The notes under the pieces were generated by a model. That model had not been told where the DNA came from, searched no databases, and saw only the letters and a program-made list of their open reading frames with translations. From Nilaparvata lugens (taxonomy: Eukaryota > Arthropoda > Insecta > Hemiptera > Delphacidae), in contig NC_052508.1 in the NCBI RefSeq assembly GCF_014356525.2, positions 60,825,800 to 60,889,799 of the forward strand: a stretch of DNA of 64,000 nucleotides, given 5' to 3'. Each line of letters opens with the position of its first letter. The first letter of the stretch is position 1. Below, in pieces: positions 21,800-34,048 of this stretch. The position numbers were made by a program, and so were the translations under genes.

Positions 21800-24290
21800 A
21801 ATACAACAAACGCATAAAAAGCTAGTAATATAGTATGTACAAAATTGAAACTCTATGTACAGTAATTATGTTCTAGATTAAATTTTGTTTAGAATTAGTA
21901 TCGTTGATGATTACTTGTACATAGACATTGATTGACAGGGAAAATAGATCGGGAGTCACACAAACATTCAAACCATAATCTTGAACCTTCTATAATTCAA
22001 TAATAGGTACTCAATTCAACAGAATTATCACCATAAAATTCAATAAAATCACCTTCATTACCTTCAAATAAATTGGAATAATAATTATTTATTTATGCCA
22101 AGATAATACATAGAAATGATTCTATAGCACTGAAACTTATAATCAATATTGATGGGAAACGAAATGGATATTTTAATTTTAGGTAATAATATGAAGATTT
22201 CTTATTGGATTAATAAACCTGATATTTGAATCTCATGTGAATTTGAATTGTAGTATAGTAGGATTTGCAAATAATGTAAACATAATCCATAAGTAAGAAT
22301 GTGAAAAATAAATAGTGTGTTTAAAGGGGCTGTTATTGTTATTTACGATGTTAAATCGTCAATGTTTAGAGTTTAGAATAATGTTCAGAATGATGGAAAC
22401 ACAACAAAACAAGATTAACAATAATTATTGATAAATTACTTCAATGAATGACGGAACAAGAGATTTCAATTGACGCAACGCTCTTATAGATCTTCCAATA
22501 TTCCACATTCTATCAAGATCAATTTTTATATTTTTGTTTTGAATGAATGAATTTGAATGAATTTAGCCGATACACTATCAACTCCAATAAAATTCGATAT
22601 TAATCACTCAACTAGCTCTGACTGATACCAAGACTCAACTAAACTTTTCAAACAGAAACACAAAAATCAAACTAACAAAGCTATTCATCTGAAGCACCTG
22701 GCAAATCATTGATTGAATACGACGTATCGATTCAATCGAATTGTATTGTTATCTTGAAAGATAACATTGAACGTCACAGAATATTAAAATGATCTAGTCT
22801 AGAAAATTCATCACAGATTAAATTAAAAATAGAATAATAGTGATAGTTAAATTATTGTCATCTTAATTAGATACAAGTTACTCTAGTCAGTTTTTCAAGT
22901 TTTAACACTTTTAGATTTTATTATATGTGGGGATTATGAATATTGATAATTGAAATAATGTACTTTCATCTCAGATAAATCATAAGATGCTGGCTAAATT
23001 CTTTAAAAATGGAAATTTGTTTGATTATTTAGGGGGAACTTTATTTAGGAGAATATTTTTAAACACTTGGCACACACCTGCTTCAATACACAACGATGCA
23101 GTTTTTAAATTGAATAACATGGAGATTTAAATTCAATTTTAATTTAGAGCTACTAATATTGGATATTTAACACCTATCAACAACTACAAAGGTACACTAA
23201 TCAAGACAGTATTTAGGATCTACAACAAGGTAAACGTTGATAAAAACATTGAAATTATACAGACCCTGGAAATGTGTGGAACTTACTTATAACATCGCAA
23301 ATCGTGTTAACACAATACAAATTATGGTAATGACTGCTTGGTGCTGAAGTATAACTGCATAATCTACATTTACACCACATCAACCACGGTTGAGTCTGGC
23401 CTTCTTGTGGTGTTTATTACACAATGCAAATATGGTAATAATATTATTACCTGTTTAGTTACATGTGTATCTATATGTACATTTTCAAGCTAATGTGGGT
23501 TCGATTCATAGTTGAATCTGGTATTTTGTGGTGTTAATGTACCTTTGGCGTATAGCTTGCTAGGTTTATTTTATTTTTCCAGTGTTGAATTGAATGTTTC
23601 CAACAAATTTGATAGGTTGAACGGCTTGTAACTGTGCTTGAAGTTAGAATAGAGAGACAGAAAGCACAAATTGATGCAATAAATAACGTAAAATAGTGTC
23701 AATGATTTGGAAGGATAGTTATAGAGTAACTAGTATTTGAATATAAGAGATTGAGAGCAAAGTAAAAAGTATGGTGGATATTTAACAGGGTACATAATAT
23801 CATGAACCCTCTATAGTAAAAGACAAATATATACCCAAAGACTGAAAACCAAGTAAAATACTTGGTAGATAGTGTACATAAGATTATGGACAGTGGTAGA
23901 GGGTATCATAAAATAGAATATAGTAGAACAACATTTATTAAACAAGTGAAATATAAAATGGTAGATATAGGGTACATAATGTTATGAACAGTGGGAGAGA
24001 GTACCTTGAAAACTTGAAAAGCAATCTAGTAAAACATAAATTTGAACATTATGAACATAGTGGAATGTATGGTAGATATAGGGCACACAATTTTTTAAAC
24101 AGTATAACGTGGGTAAACTCATATAGAACATTTTAAACGACAAATGATAATCTATAACATTATTTTGAACCAAGTGAAAATCATAGCTTACCAGTGCAGT
24201 TCTGCATTGGAAAGGAGAGCACAAAGCTTGAGAAACAGCTTAACAGCTCAACAGCTAACTATCAACTGAACAACTAACCAACTGAACTTG
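21800..24290. other. AT-rich sequence upstream of PAT exon 1
   Basis: No coding exon is seen. Donor-like minus-strand sites (GTAAGTTCC near 23287, GTAAGCTATG near 24190) could belong to non-coding PAT 5' exons, but nothing decides this. Confidence 0.45.
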
Positions 24291-24389
24291 AAAAGCCGAT
24301 GGACTAATCTCAACAGAAAAGAGAGAGAGAGAGGAAGAGGCTGCCGACCGTCTAATGATAACAATAACTTTATCAATGACCTGCCAGCA

Positions 24390-24475
24390 TACAGTGAGGT
24401 TCACATTAAACTGTCAGCATTCCTTGTGAGCAGCATCAATGTCACCCATTCGACCAATAATGACAGTTTGGAGAC
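24390..24475. mobile_element. Short palindromic MITE, 'CTGTCAGCATTCC' family
   Basis: The left arm AAACTGTCAGCATTCCTTGT and right arm AATAATGACAGTTTGGAGA, with ATCAATGTCACCCATTCGAC between, match the family layout. Confidence 0.6.
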
Positions 24476-24557
24476 AATCTTTCTACACCACAGTAGCAGA
24501 TGATGTCTTGACATGAATGCTGGCTTGTGGGGTGGGTAGGGGTTGAGTTGGAGATAG

Positions 24558-24602
24558 TTGAGGAGGAGGAGGAGGAGGAGGAGGAGGAGGAGGAGGAGGA
24601 GA
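24558..24602. repeat. (GGA)n microsatellite
   Basis: About 14 GGA/GAG units in a row within a longer purine-rich strand. Confidence 0.9.
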
Positions 24603-25737
24603 AAAAGGAGAGAAGGATGAAAGTGGAAAGAGAAGAAAAGAAGACGAATATGAAGAAAGGATAGAAGACTAAGTTTATTATATGAAATAAGGAGACAGAA
24701 ATAAGGAGAAGATGATGAATATTTACGAGGAAATTGATGAAATAGATAGTTAAGGAAAATGAAGAATTTGGGGGAGACGGGAGAGAAAAATTATTTATGA
24801 AAGTGGGGAAGAAACGATCAATGAAGGGAAAATAATATTAATAAGGACATGAGTGGAGAGGAGAATATAAGAACATAAGGGACGGGAAGATTAATACCAA
24901 AATAGAAAAGAGGAGATTAAAATGAAATGAGGTAGGAGAAAATAAGGGATAAGAAGATTAATAAGAGAATTAAAATAAAAAGAAGAGAGGAATATAGAAA
25001 AAATATGAAGATTTTTCATTAGTGACTAGCAGTTAACCTGCAACCATCCAGCAGTAGACCGCAATAGTCTAATTAAAAACTTGACCTACTGAAATCTTGA
25101 AGAATTTGAAATAGATCTACAACCATCATCAGTAAATTAAGTATGAATATGCAAAATTTCATGTCAATGAGTCCAGTAGATCAGACGTGATGATACGTCA
25201 TTCGTGAATTACCTAACCCGTGCGTGACTAAGCCAATTCTTTCCTTTATTATGTTTTAGATAAGACAAAGAGTATCAAATACATTTAGAAGAAAGATATT
25301 TGTTGAAACTGAGAGAAGAGTGGAAAAATGAGATGGTAGGAAAAAAGGAAATGTGGAAAGAAATAAGGAAGGAAGTGGAGCAAAAAGGAAACATATTGAG
25401 GAAGAGGGAAAATACAAAGACAGGAGAAGAAGAAGAAATATTGAACGAGAATAGGTGAAAGTTGTGATAAATTGATCAGAAAAAAGAGAGAAAATAGTTG
25501 AGAAGTGAGAATCAGAAAGATTGATAAAATAAAAAAGAATTACATGGAAAAGAAAATTAGCAAATTGGTTTGAAGCGTTAATGAGATAAAGGGAGAGGAA
25601 ATAGAGAAAACGAGTGACAGAGAGAGAATGAATGACTGATGTAGGAATGGAAGGAAGTGACAGAGTAAAAATTGATAGGATAATAAAAAGATGGAAGTCT
25701 TCCACTATATCGAATTCATCAGGGTAACACGCCTCTG

Positions 25738-25832
25738 TAGTGGGATTCACTTCAAACTGTCAGCAATCCTTTTTTATAACATCAATGCTTCCCATTTAAC
25801 CAATGCTGACAGTTCAAGTGAATCTCACACTA
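25738..25832. mobile_element. Short palindromic MITE, 'CTGTCAGCATTCC' family
   Basis: TAGTGGGATTCACTTCAAAC with TGTCAGCAATCC at the left mirrors AATGCTGACAG and TTCAAGTGAATCTCACACTA at the right. TA at both ends suggests a Tc1/mariner-type target. This is the clearest of many copies. Confidence 0.75.
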
Positions 25833-25849
25833 GCTCAATTCAATAAGTG

Positions 25850-27330
25850 ACACTTATCGTTTATGCCCTAAAGATGACCTAATACAGATTATTGCTATAA
25901 CAATGAAATTAAAAAAAAAAAAAACTAGAGTTCAAACAGGGTCAGTGAAACAGAATTACTAATATTTATAGATAAATAGGATAGAAGTTCAATATTGTAA
26001 AGGCTGATTGTATTCACTTTTCCCTTATAGGATTACTAATATTATTTAAATGAAATGAAAATCATCAAGTAGCCTTTTTACATTTTGAAAACACAAATTG
26101 AAATAGTCAACCACTTTTATTTCAATTTATGTTTTCATTATGGAAAAGTACAACAAAATCACACACAACACAACTGTAAGGTTATTCACGTTTTATTAAT
26201 GCATGTTACTACCCATTAGACTCATTTTCAAATGTTATTTAGGCATTTGAAAATGGTTCTATGAATCGAAAAATTCTGTGTGTTAATATAATGTAGAGAG
26301 GGTACTTGTTGATTCAAATTTCATATCAATAGCTGAATTTATTATTTGATTTTAGCTAAATTTGAATATTCTTCCTACAATGGGATTCTCTTCAAACTGT
26401 CAGTATTACTTATAAGAAAAATCAACAAACCAACATACTTTCCGTGAGAAAAATGTCAAATACAAAAAACAATACCAAAATAAACATGGATTACAGAGCC
26501 TATCAAATTCGATAGTTTATAAAATGAAACTTGTAAACACGAGACTACTTCCAAAACTATTACACAATGGAAAATAACCGATTAGTACATGGTGAATATA
26601 TTATATTTATGTAATAAATACATATGTATGTACTAAGATATCGGAGGGGTCAAAGGCTATTATGCCCACATGTGGAGTCCTTAATCAAACAAATACTCCC
26701 TGTAATTTATCTATTCGTCAGACATATAAACAAAGTATGGAATTTCACAGGGTTTGCAGTTTTGAGTAAACAGATAACTATGATAGTGGAAAAATACCTC
26801 AGGTAGGCCTATATCATAGCACAGAATACAAATATAGCAGTTATATATAGATGATAGAAGTTATATATAGATAATAACAGTTATATATTATTATAGAAGT
26901 TTTCTCTGATCATAGTAACACATTAAAAAAGGGGTAAAGTAGGTTGATTAGTATGATATTTTGATCACAAATGATTAATTTTATCGATGATAATTCAATA
27001 AAAACTATTGTTCATGTTAATATTTGAGTTTGAATAATTATTTATGTTTTTGACACGTGATCATATGTTACACGATTTTTTAATTCAATAAATTTTAATT
27101 TGGGATTCATGATAATATGTCAGTGTCTTATAGTACCTATAGTATCTTAGTAGACTAAATGTAGTCAGAATGATCGATTATAACTTATTATAATTATTGA
27201 AGTTAACAATAGTTAGATTTAATAGCTTTATTATTATATTTAATATATTAGCTTTATTATAAAGTTATAATAGTTGCTGTGAGTCTAAATATCCATATCC
27301 ACGTGTTTTATATGACAATTAATTTCTTGG
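25850..27330. other. AT-rich non-coding sequence
   Basis: One half-copy of the 'CTGTCAGCATTCC' MITE lies near 26375-26410. Nothing else is recognised. Confidence 0.5.
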
Positions 27331-27615
27331 ATCTGTCAATAGTTATTTGTGCAACTAGTGCGCAAAGTGTCAGTTTGCTGCACCGAAAGAAACGTTTACG
27401 CCCGAGCCGTAGGCGAGGGCGGAATGGTTTCTTGAGTGCAGCAGAGGAACTTTGCGCACGTATTTCACATTAAGTTTTTCCTACAGTTACCATTGAATAT
27501 GAAAAGTGGGTAATTATGGGTAAAATTGCCTGAAATGCATCAAATGTTTTTCTGTGTAATTTTATTATTGATAAAAACCTTAATCCTAAAATCCTAAAGT
27601 CCTCGTTGTCCTTGG

Positions 27616-27666
<51 letters not shown>

Positions 27667-27685
27667 TTCATTTATTTATTTATTA
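27616..27685. repeat. (TTTA)n microsatellite
   Basis: About 16 tetranucleotide units, next to a minus-strand LINE-tail fragment. The run is probably that element's tail. Confidence 0.9.
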
Positions 27686-27689
27686 GTTG

Positions 27690-27800
27690 ATATAATTACA
27701 AATCATATGAATATGATCGGGATAGAACAACAGGCATTATAGCCCAAAACGATTCTGTTCCCAAATTTTGATAAATAATGAAATGTCCGAAAAATAGGTT
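27690..27800 (-). repeat. LINE-tail-like repeat (AACAACAGGCT family)
   Basis: It is near-identical in word order to 5795-5910 and follows a (TTTA)n array, as expected for a 3' tail read in reverse. Confidence 0.55.
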
Positions 27801-28279
27801 ATGTTCTCACTGAGGAAATTTAAAGTTCAAAGTTCTGTCCAAGAATATATATTAGCTAGAAATTTTGAATTTAGAATGATTAAAATACCAAATGATAGTC
27901 AAATTTTGCACTTAATATCACCGCACTTTGAAAAAATTAAGTTATTTCAGAAAATTTTGAAGCCAAAAATATACACACAACTTTCAACTAGGCAGCACAG
28001 CTGTTATAATATATAATGAATAATAATTAGCGCGTTGTGCTTCGTTGCACCTCTGCTCACTATAGCAGCCACAGCAGTCACTGTTACCAACTTCATTTTG
28101 ATTTTGCTGCACTGTTGCTCCATATAACCTACTAAGTATTTTGCGTTGCCATGTTGCAAATCTGGAGTGCAGAAAAATTTTTCCCGCACTAGAGCGGAAA
28201 AGTGATTCTTTGCATTCTGTAATCAGTGCAGCAATGGCCACTTTTCAACGTAACTGTAGGAAAAAAATATTGTTCTTCC

Positions 28280-30930
28280 CAAACATAATTTTCAAGGAAT
28301 AGGCCTGCACTTCAACTATTCTTTATTCCTATGGTACTAGTAGACCATTTATACAAATTAACATGCCAGTAATAATATTTTTGAAAATATTGTTCATCTG
28401 TACCGTACTTTCATTCAAAAAGTTCCTACTCATGCTATAAACAAGATTATCAAGCCACTTTTAATGTTGTATGAAGAATGAAAATGGGCAACTAATTCAA
28501 TGCAATAAAAATGCTAAATACATCAATGCATGCCAAATGCATCAATCAGCAAGCTTTTAATTTACCCCTAATACTATATTATAAATGCAGACAAATTAAA
28601 AAGCTTCTATATAACAGTCCGATTCTGTATTATTAATATGTGAAAGTTTCTTCACAATAAAGCAATTTTATTCAATTGATTCTTGTTAAAGAAATTGGTT
28701 GATCTGTGGTACAATAAGATTTTATTTACAATATATTTTTTTCTAGATAAATATCATAAAGTAAAGAAATAAATAAATATTATTTATTTAATCTATGATA
28801 ATATGTAGGCCTATGATTGAATATATATTTGTATGTACATTAATGCATTAACCATGATAGCAGGCATTTTTTGAATAGAAAATAAGTATTAAAACTCACT
28901 GGTCGCATAGGAGTTCCATCACCCATTACAATAAAGAACCAGCAAAAGGAGACCCAAGGTAGCAGCTTGAAAGTTATAACACAATACTCAATACAATCAT
29001 AGACTTATTACTCACTATAAAAATAATTCTTGATTCAAATTATTTTCAATTTTAATACGGACAGATGGTTGGCAACAATCCAAAAATAAGCTCTCAATAA
29101 CTGTGATTGATGTTAATAATAATCAATATTTTTTATTGGTACAACTGGGAAATTTGATTGGTAAAATTATGGAAACTCCTCAGTCCCCTTCAGTCATAGC
29201 CTATATGACTTTTTTCAATTAAACGTCATACTTCAATGAGAATTATTTTCTCTTAAGAATAGATAGTTTTGAGACCATAGTGAGAAATTGCATTGAACAG
29301 TGTAACTTGTAGAAAAAAAAAACTAGATAAATTCAGCTATCAAAACGTATTCTATGTTTGTCTGCATTCAGATCGTTTATTTATTTGAGTGGAAAAATAA
29401 ATTTAGTAAATAAAACTAAAAACGTTTCTATTATTTGAGTGAGTTTAGTATCAAACTAGATGTGTTAACAAATCAAAGGTGACTTCAAGCTCATGCTTTT
29501 GTAAATTGTGTACAAATTATTGCTTACCGTAGAGAAATTTACTTTATAAATATCATAAGGTTTTGTAAAAGAAATCAATGATTGTGCTAAAAAGCCTGGA
29601 TTGTGCTAATTGACAGTAATAACTATACTCTATGGTGGCATTGGTAAGTTATGCATTAGTGTATGTATTTGCGTTGAGTAATTAGTGTACCCTGAGAGAC
29701 TACTGTTATTCGAGTAAACTAATAACAAGAAATTATAATTATGTGTAGATTATAAATACAGAAAATCTCAACTATGGATTGAGATCAGAGATTGATTTAA
29801 TACATAATCTTGTCTGAATGGAGATAAAAATTAGAAATTTGAATGCGAGAAACCTCTAAGTAGGTAATTTATTGTTATCCTGTCACAATATATATAGAGC
29901 TAAATTTAAATTATTCTGAATTGTAAAAAATGTATTGCTAAGGTACTAATAACTTTAGTGCAAACAGTTACTATAGATTTAACTATACTGCGATTTATCT
30001 TATTCTATTGCTATTCACATCCTACTTCTGAATGGATGCCGTAAAAAGTATGCTTGAAAAGACATATTTTAAACAATAAAATATTATTAAACATCAAGTG
30101 TATTATTAAACAGCTAACAAAATAGATCTAGTAATAGTTTGGTAATGTATTTTATTAATCTTCATAATGACGATTTAATTACTAAATTTATGAGAACAAT
30201 GAAAAGGGTACCGTACGTTCAGTTTTGGGGTTAGAGTTCTGATAAAACGTATGGATTAATTTAAACCATTTGGAATGGAATTTAAAAAAGTAAAAACAAT
30301 ACATAGGTAGTTGATAAAATAAATATACTCACAAGAAATTGATAATAGAGTCCTAGAAAGTTTTTTGAAGTAAAACACAATAAAATTTAGCTTTTGTTCT
30401 GCAACCTTCTGCTACTCCGACAAAAAACACTTGTTTAGAGAAAAAAATGTCAAAAACAGCTGTTCAATCGCCAGATGTGCTGATCGATTTCAAACCTTAA
30501 AAAATAAGAATGGATGTATATATTTTAGTTCTTAGATAAAACAATTACAATAATTTCATATTCAAGAATAAATCATTTTATCAACAATTCTTCTTTATTT
30601 TATAAAATAAAGGAATTTTACTTTATTTTATGGAATTGAAATATAAATTTATTCTAAAGTCGAAGCTCGAAATATACTATAAGAATATCGAGAGTCGATA
30701 TTTGAGTTTGATAATCGTCAGCATCGATACTATGATGAGTGGATCGATATTGATCATGATGTAATGATAAATGAATACATCGATACTTTTTATATTGATC
30801 ATTGAGAAGATCGAACGATTATTAAATTTCGCCATTATTCTTTGGCAGCTATTACAACACCCCACATAAAAACTGAAACATTTCACTGAGGCACCATCAG
30901 CGACCAGCCGAGCTACAATCTAGGGTACCT
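28280..30930. other. AT-rich intergenic sequence, possible PAT 5' region
   Basis: No coding exon is seen. Donor-like minus-strand sites occur near 28905, 29525 and 30332. The promoter of the PAT gene may be here or nearer, which cannot be decided from sequence. Confidence 0.4.
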
Positions 30931-30939
30931 ATATAATTA

Positions 30940-31490
30940 AGGTCTCTTCACACTTTAGAGACGAGCGTAATAACTTTAGACGCCCAGAATTTATTCCGCT
31001 CGACTTGAGAATGCATTACCTCTTTAGGGCGCGTCTAATAGGCTCGTATAGTTTTCCCCATGATACATTGCATCCTGTAAACGAGCGCGTAGTTGGGGCC
31101 TTACTAAGTTTAATATATGACACTTACAGGGCCGTACTACATATTATTAGGGCATCAATGAGAAACACATCATGTGTGTAAAGCAAGCTGTGACTTCAGT
31201 GGTGTCCTGAGTGACACCAGCCGGACACAAGAACCTGTTGTCCCAAGTGTGATGAGCTCAATAATATAACCATATTATAGCCGACGCCGACGCTACCTCA
31301 CTCAAGGTGTCCGAGTGAGTCGCTGTTATGGTTTAAATTAACTTAACAGATTTTGGTGTCCAGAGTGAGACAGCAAAATTTTTATTGTCTCGGTTAGTTT
31401 CGTAGTAGTATAATGAGTGCAGTATAAAGTGCTCATTGGATAACAAGAGTGTCGGTCTCAATCCTGGTGTCCTAATGTAATACAAGAATA
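30940..31490. other. Repeat-derived non-coding block before the LINE
   Basis: Words such as GTGTCCTGAGTGACACCAGC and GGTGTCCAGAGTGAGAC recur in related form at 40340-40690 (CGAGTGAGACACCAGCCGG). It is a diffuse repeat family with no protein. Confidence 0.4.
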
Positions 31491-31499
31491 CAAGCCTAT

Positions 31500-32645
31500 A
31501 TATAGCACGCAGTAAGGAACAACATTTTCTGAGCTGTTTTAATCTCCAGTGCTATAAGGTTCAACTCAAAATCCCGCGTGACCCTCAGAATCCAGTGAAG
31601 CTGCTGGGTTTTGTCTTGGACAGCAAACTCAGCTGGAACAGTCATATACAGCAAGTAACCAGTCGACTCTCCCGCATTTGCTTTCTGCTGCTCAAGATGA
31701 GGGGCCTGGTGACTGAGAAGTACCTGATAATGATGTATCACGCGCTTTTCCATTGCCACATTACCTATGGCTTGCTTCTGTGGGGTAATTCAGCGGGGGC
31801 TGCTGATGTGCTGAGACTGCAAAAGAGGGCTATAAGAATTATAACAGGCAGCGATCATCTTGCCCACTGCAAGCCCATCTTTGCTCGCCTTGGTGTGCTG
31901 ACGGTCTTCAGCCATTACATCCTCCTGTGATGGTGTATGTCAAGAAGATACACGGACGAGAAGAGGCGAAATCCACAGCCACAATACACGCCGAGCTGCT
32001 GACCTTGAGGCATCCCACACACGATTGAGCAGCACCTACAACAGCTACCCAGCAGCAGCCATTCGAATGTTCAACAGGCTGCCCAGCTAAGTGAGAAATC
32101 TACCAAGAGATAAACTGCTTAGCACAGTGAAACTGAAGCTGAACGACAGGCCACTCTACTCATTTGCTGAGCTTGAGGACGAGCCCCTTTTTTGAATCAG
32201 TGCTACTCCAACGACTAGCCAAAATGGCTACCAACCAACCTTGTTTATGATACTGTCTATCTGGAATCCCCAGTCTTCGACAACGACAACAAGTATCAAG
32301 TATCAAGTACAGCATACTCTAGCTGCCCGTAGTGACATCCACCGCCACAACACCAGGCACCATGAGCTGTTGGATATCCCCAGGAGACGCCTCCACCGAT
32401 CACAGGCCAGTTACAGGATTTCAGCCCTGAAATTCTACAAGAAGCTGCCTAATAGTGTGAAGCAATTGGATGAGGCCGCCTTCAGGAGAACCGTCCGGAA
32501 GCTACTGTGTGCAAAGGCATACTACAGTGTGAACGAATTTATGGGTGATAATTTGAATTTTTATTGAGAGCGTGAGCACTGGATCACTGCCATCTGAACT
32601 GTTACTGTTTTTTTTTCATGTGTTTTGATTTTTTGACGTCATCGA
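31500..32645 (+). pseudogene. LINE remnant, CR1/jockey-like RT thumb and C-terminus, frameshifted
   Basis: The first part reads NPVKLLGFVLDSKLSWN, the conserved post-catalytic motif, and later HITYGLLLWGN and AVRLQKRAIR-like sequence. It breaks near 31927 and resumes at 32241-32567 with HNTRHHELLDIPRRRLHRSQ and ALKFYKKLPNSVKQL, the typical C-terminal end. The 3' tail has a hairpin (CCCACAATTGTGGG at 32648). The copy is 5'-truncated and dead. Confidence 0.8.
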
Positions 32646-32699
32646 TCCCACAATTGTGGGTAATGGATGAAGCTGAAGGTATTAAAATCAAGTCTTAGG

Positions 32700-33900
32700 C
32701 TAATGATACCTATTTTTATTTAATTGTCAATAAATTTCTAATTCAAAAGAAATTATCAAAGTCGTTTTTTCCATAAATGTCTACAACAACGTCAACTAGT
32801 CAAGACAAACAATATTTCAACTACAGTAACTTTTTCTTATTTTTTTCATTGGTACCGTACCTAATTTGACATTTCTAGATAGTTTTAATTTTTCTCTCTC
32901 TTTCTGTTTTGCTTAGTATTTAATTGTTAAATTCAATTCTAGTATAGACCCCTACCAACGAGCAAGTTTTCATTTTGATTATAGTGAGTAAATATTCATT
33001 TCCATTATATAATATAATGTTGTACATTGTTTGAAAATGGAAATAAATCTATATTAAATTTTATTTTCAACATTCAGTTAAATTACTCAAGTTAACAAGT
33101 TGTACTAAAACAAGGAATATATTAATGAAACATGGAATTTAAACAAGGTGTCTTTATTCTTTAACATTTCATAAAATAATATATTTTGTTGAAAAATACT
33201 TAGTATAGTGTCATATACTATGTAAATAAAATATAAAATAATGAACGTTTTTTATAAGTAGTAACTATGGCAAATTACCTACGATAACATTTACCTACGA
33301 TAATATTTCTAGTCCTATTATAATTATTTGTTAAGCACTTGAGTGAAAATAAAATTTAACAAATTCAGATAAAAATGAAATTCTTTGCTCATTTTCCTTG
33401 TGTCTTGTTATTACTCCACACATTAAGTACTTACTCAATTACTTAACACAGTAAGGTTTTTCACTTGGAGAAACAATCTTGAAAGCAACTTTTTTTAAAA
33501 CCATACCAGAAAGCGTAACCACAAAGTGATAACCGTCACATTGTGTGATAACCGTGACTGTGTGGTGATCGAATCCGTTCGGAGTGAATCACACTACACT
33601 CAAATTGGTGTATTGATATTGGACCAATCAAGATTCATAATAAGGTGTTTAATTTATACCATAATACTGTATAATATAATAAGATAACATTCACTTCTAA
33701 CTTTCAGAATATTCCTTATGAATAGTACTAACACATCCCATCCAATCAATGTTGGGAGTGAATTTTCTGTGGCTTTTGGTACATTTTTAAAACATTAATT
33801 GAGAGGGAATTTTTTCTCAATTAATTTTCACTATACACCCACCTTTGTGAATTGATATGGAATGATCAACATTTATGAGGTGTTCTATTTACACCGTAAT
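32700..33900. other. Non-coding sequence downstream of GSTO
   Basis: AT-rich and probably includes the GSTO 3' UTR. A minus-strand AATAAA-type site (plus TTTATT) is near 33153, but which signal is used is unknown. Confidence 0.4.
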
Positions 33901-33922
33901 ATTGTATCTGCTAGGAAATTCT

Positions 33923-34048
33923 CTAAGCAATGATAACATAGTCGGGAGTTCCGGCCTTTCTCATGTTCAAATGATGGGCGTGCTGATCTGGCCTTAGATA
34001 GTGTTGTTTCACAGCCTCATCTTCAACCATAGCACTCATCCATTTGGT
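33923..34048 (-). CDS. GSTO: GSTO coding exon 6 (C-terminus, TAG stop)
   Basis: The acceptor is TTTTTTCAG. It encodes [32 protein letters not shown] and TPDYVIIA, then TAG at 33925-33923. Confidence 0.93.
   Translation of the reverse strand, partial: TKWMSAMVEDEAVKQHYLRPDQHAHHLNMRKAGTPDYVIIA

Larger units (their letters stand above)
24294..25720. other. Long polypurine-biased region
   Basis: The plus strand is dominated by A and G for over 1.2 kb (GGAGAAGGATGAAAG-type sequence) with only short pyrimidine breaks. The minus-strand frame at 25750-25256 is open only because of this bias (Phe/Leu/Ser-rich) and is not a credible gene. Confidence 0.75.
27335..28270 (+). repeat. Dispersed repeat with internal hairpin, copy A
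   Basis: It contains the arms GTGCGCAAAGT (27358-27368) and ACTTTGCGCAC (27449-27459) with nested inverted words (TGCTGCA/TGCAGCA, AAGAAAC/GTTTCTT). The same blocks are found reversed at 48890-49580. A TTTA array and a LINE tail (27616-27800) are inserted in this copy. Confidence 0.65.

Noticed and set aside
25256..25750. 164-codon minus-strand open frame
   Set aside because: It is open only because the strand is almost pure pyrimidine; the product is Phe/Leu/Ser low complexity with no family likeness.
27335..27470. GTGCGCAAAGT hairpin considered as a CRISPR or tRNA-like gene
   Set aside because: No spacer-repeat periodicity and no cloverleaf; it is a dispersed eukaryotic repeat.
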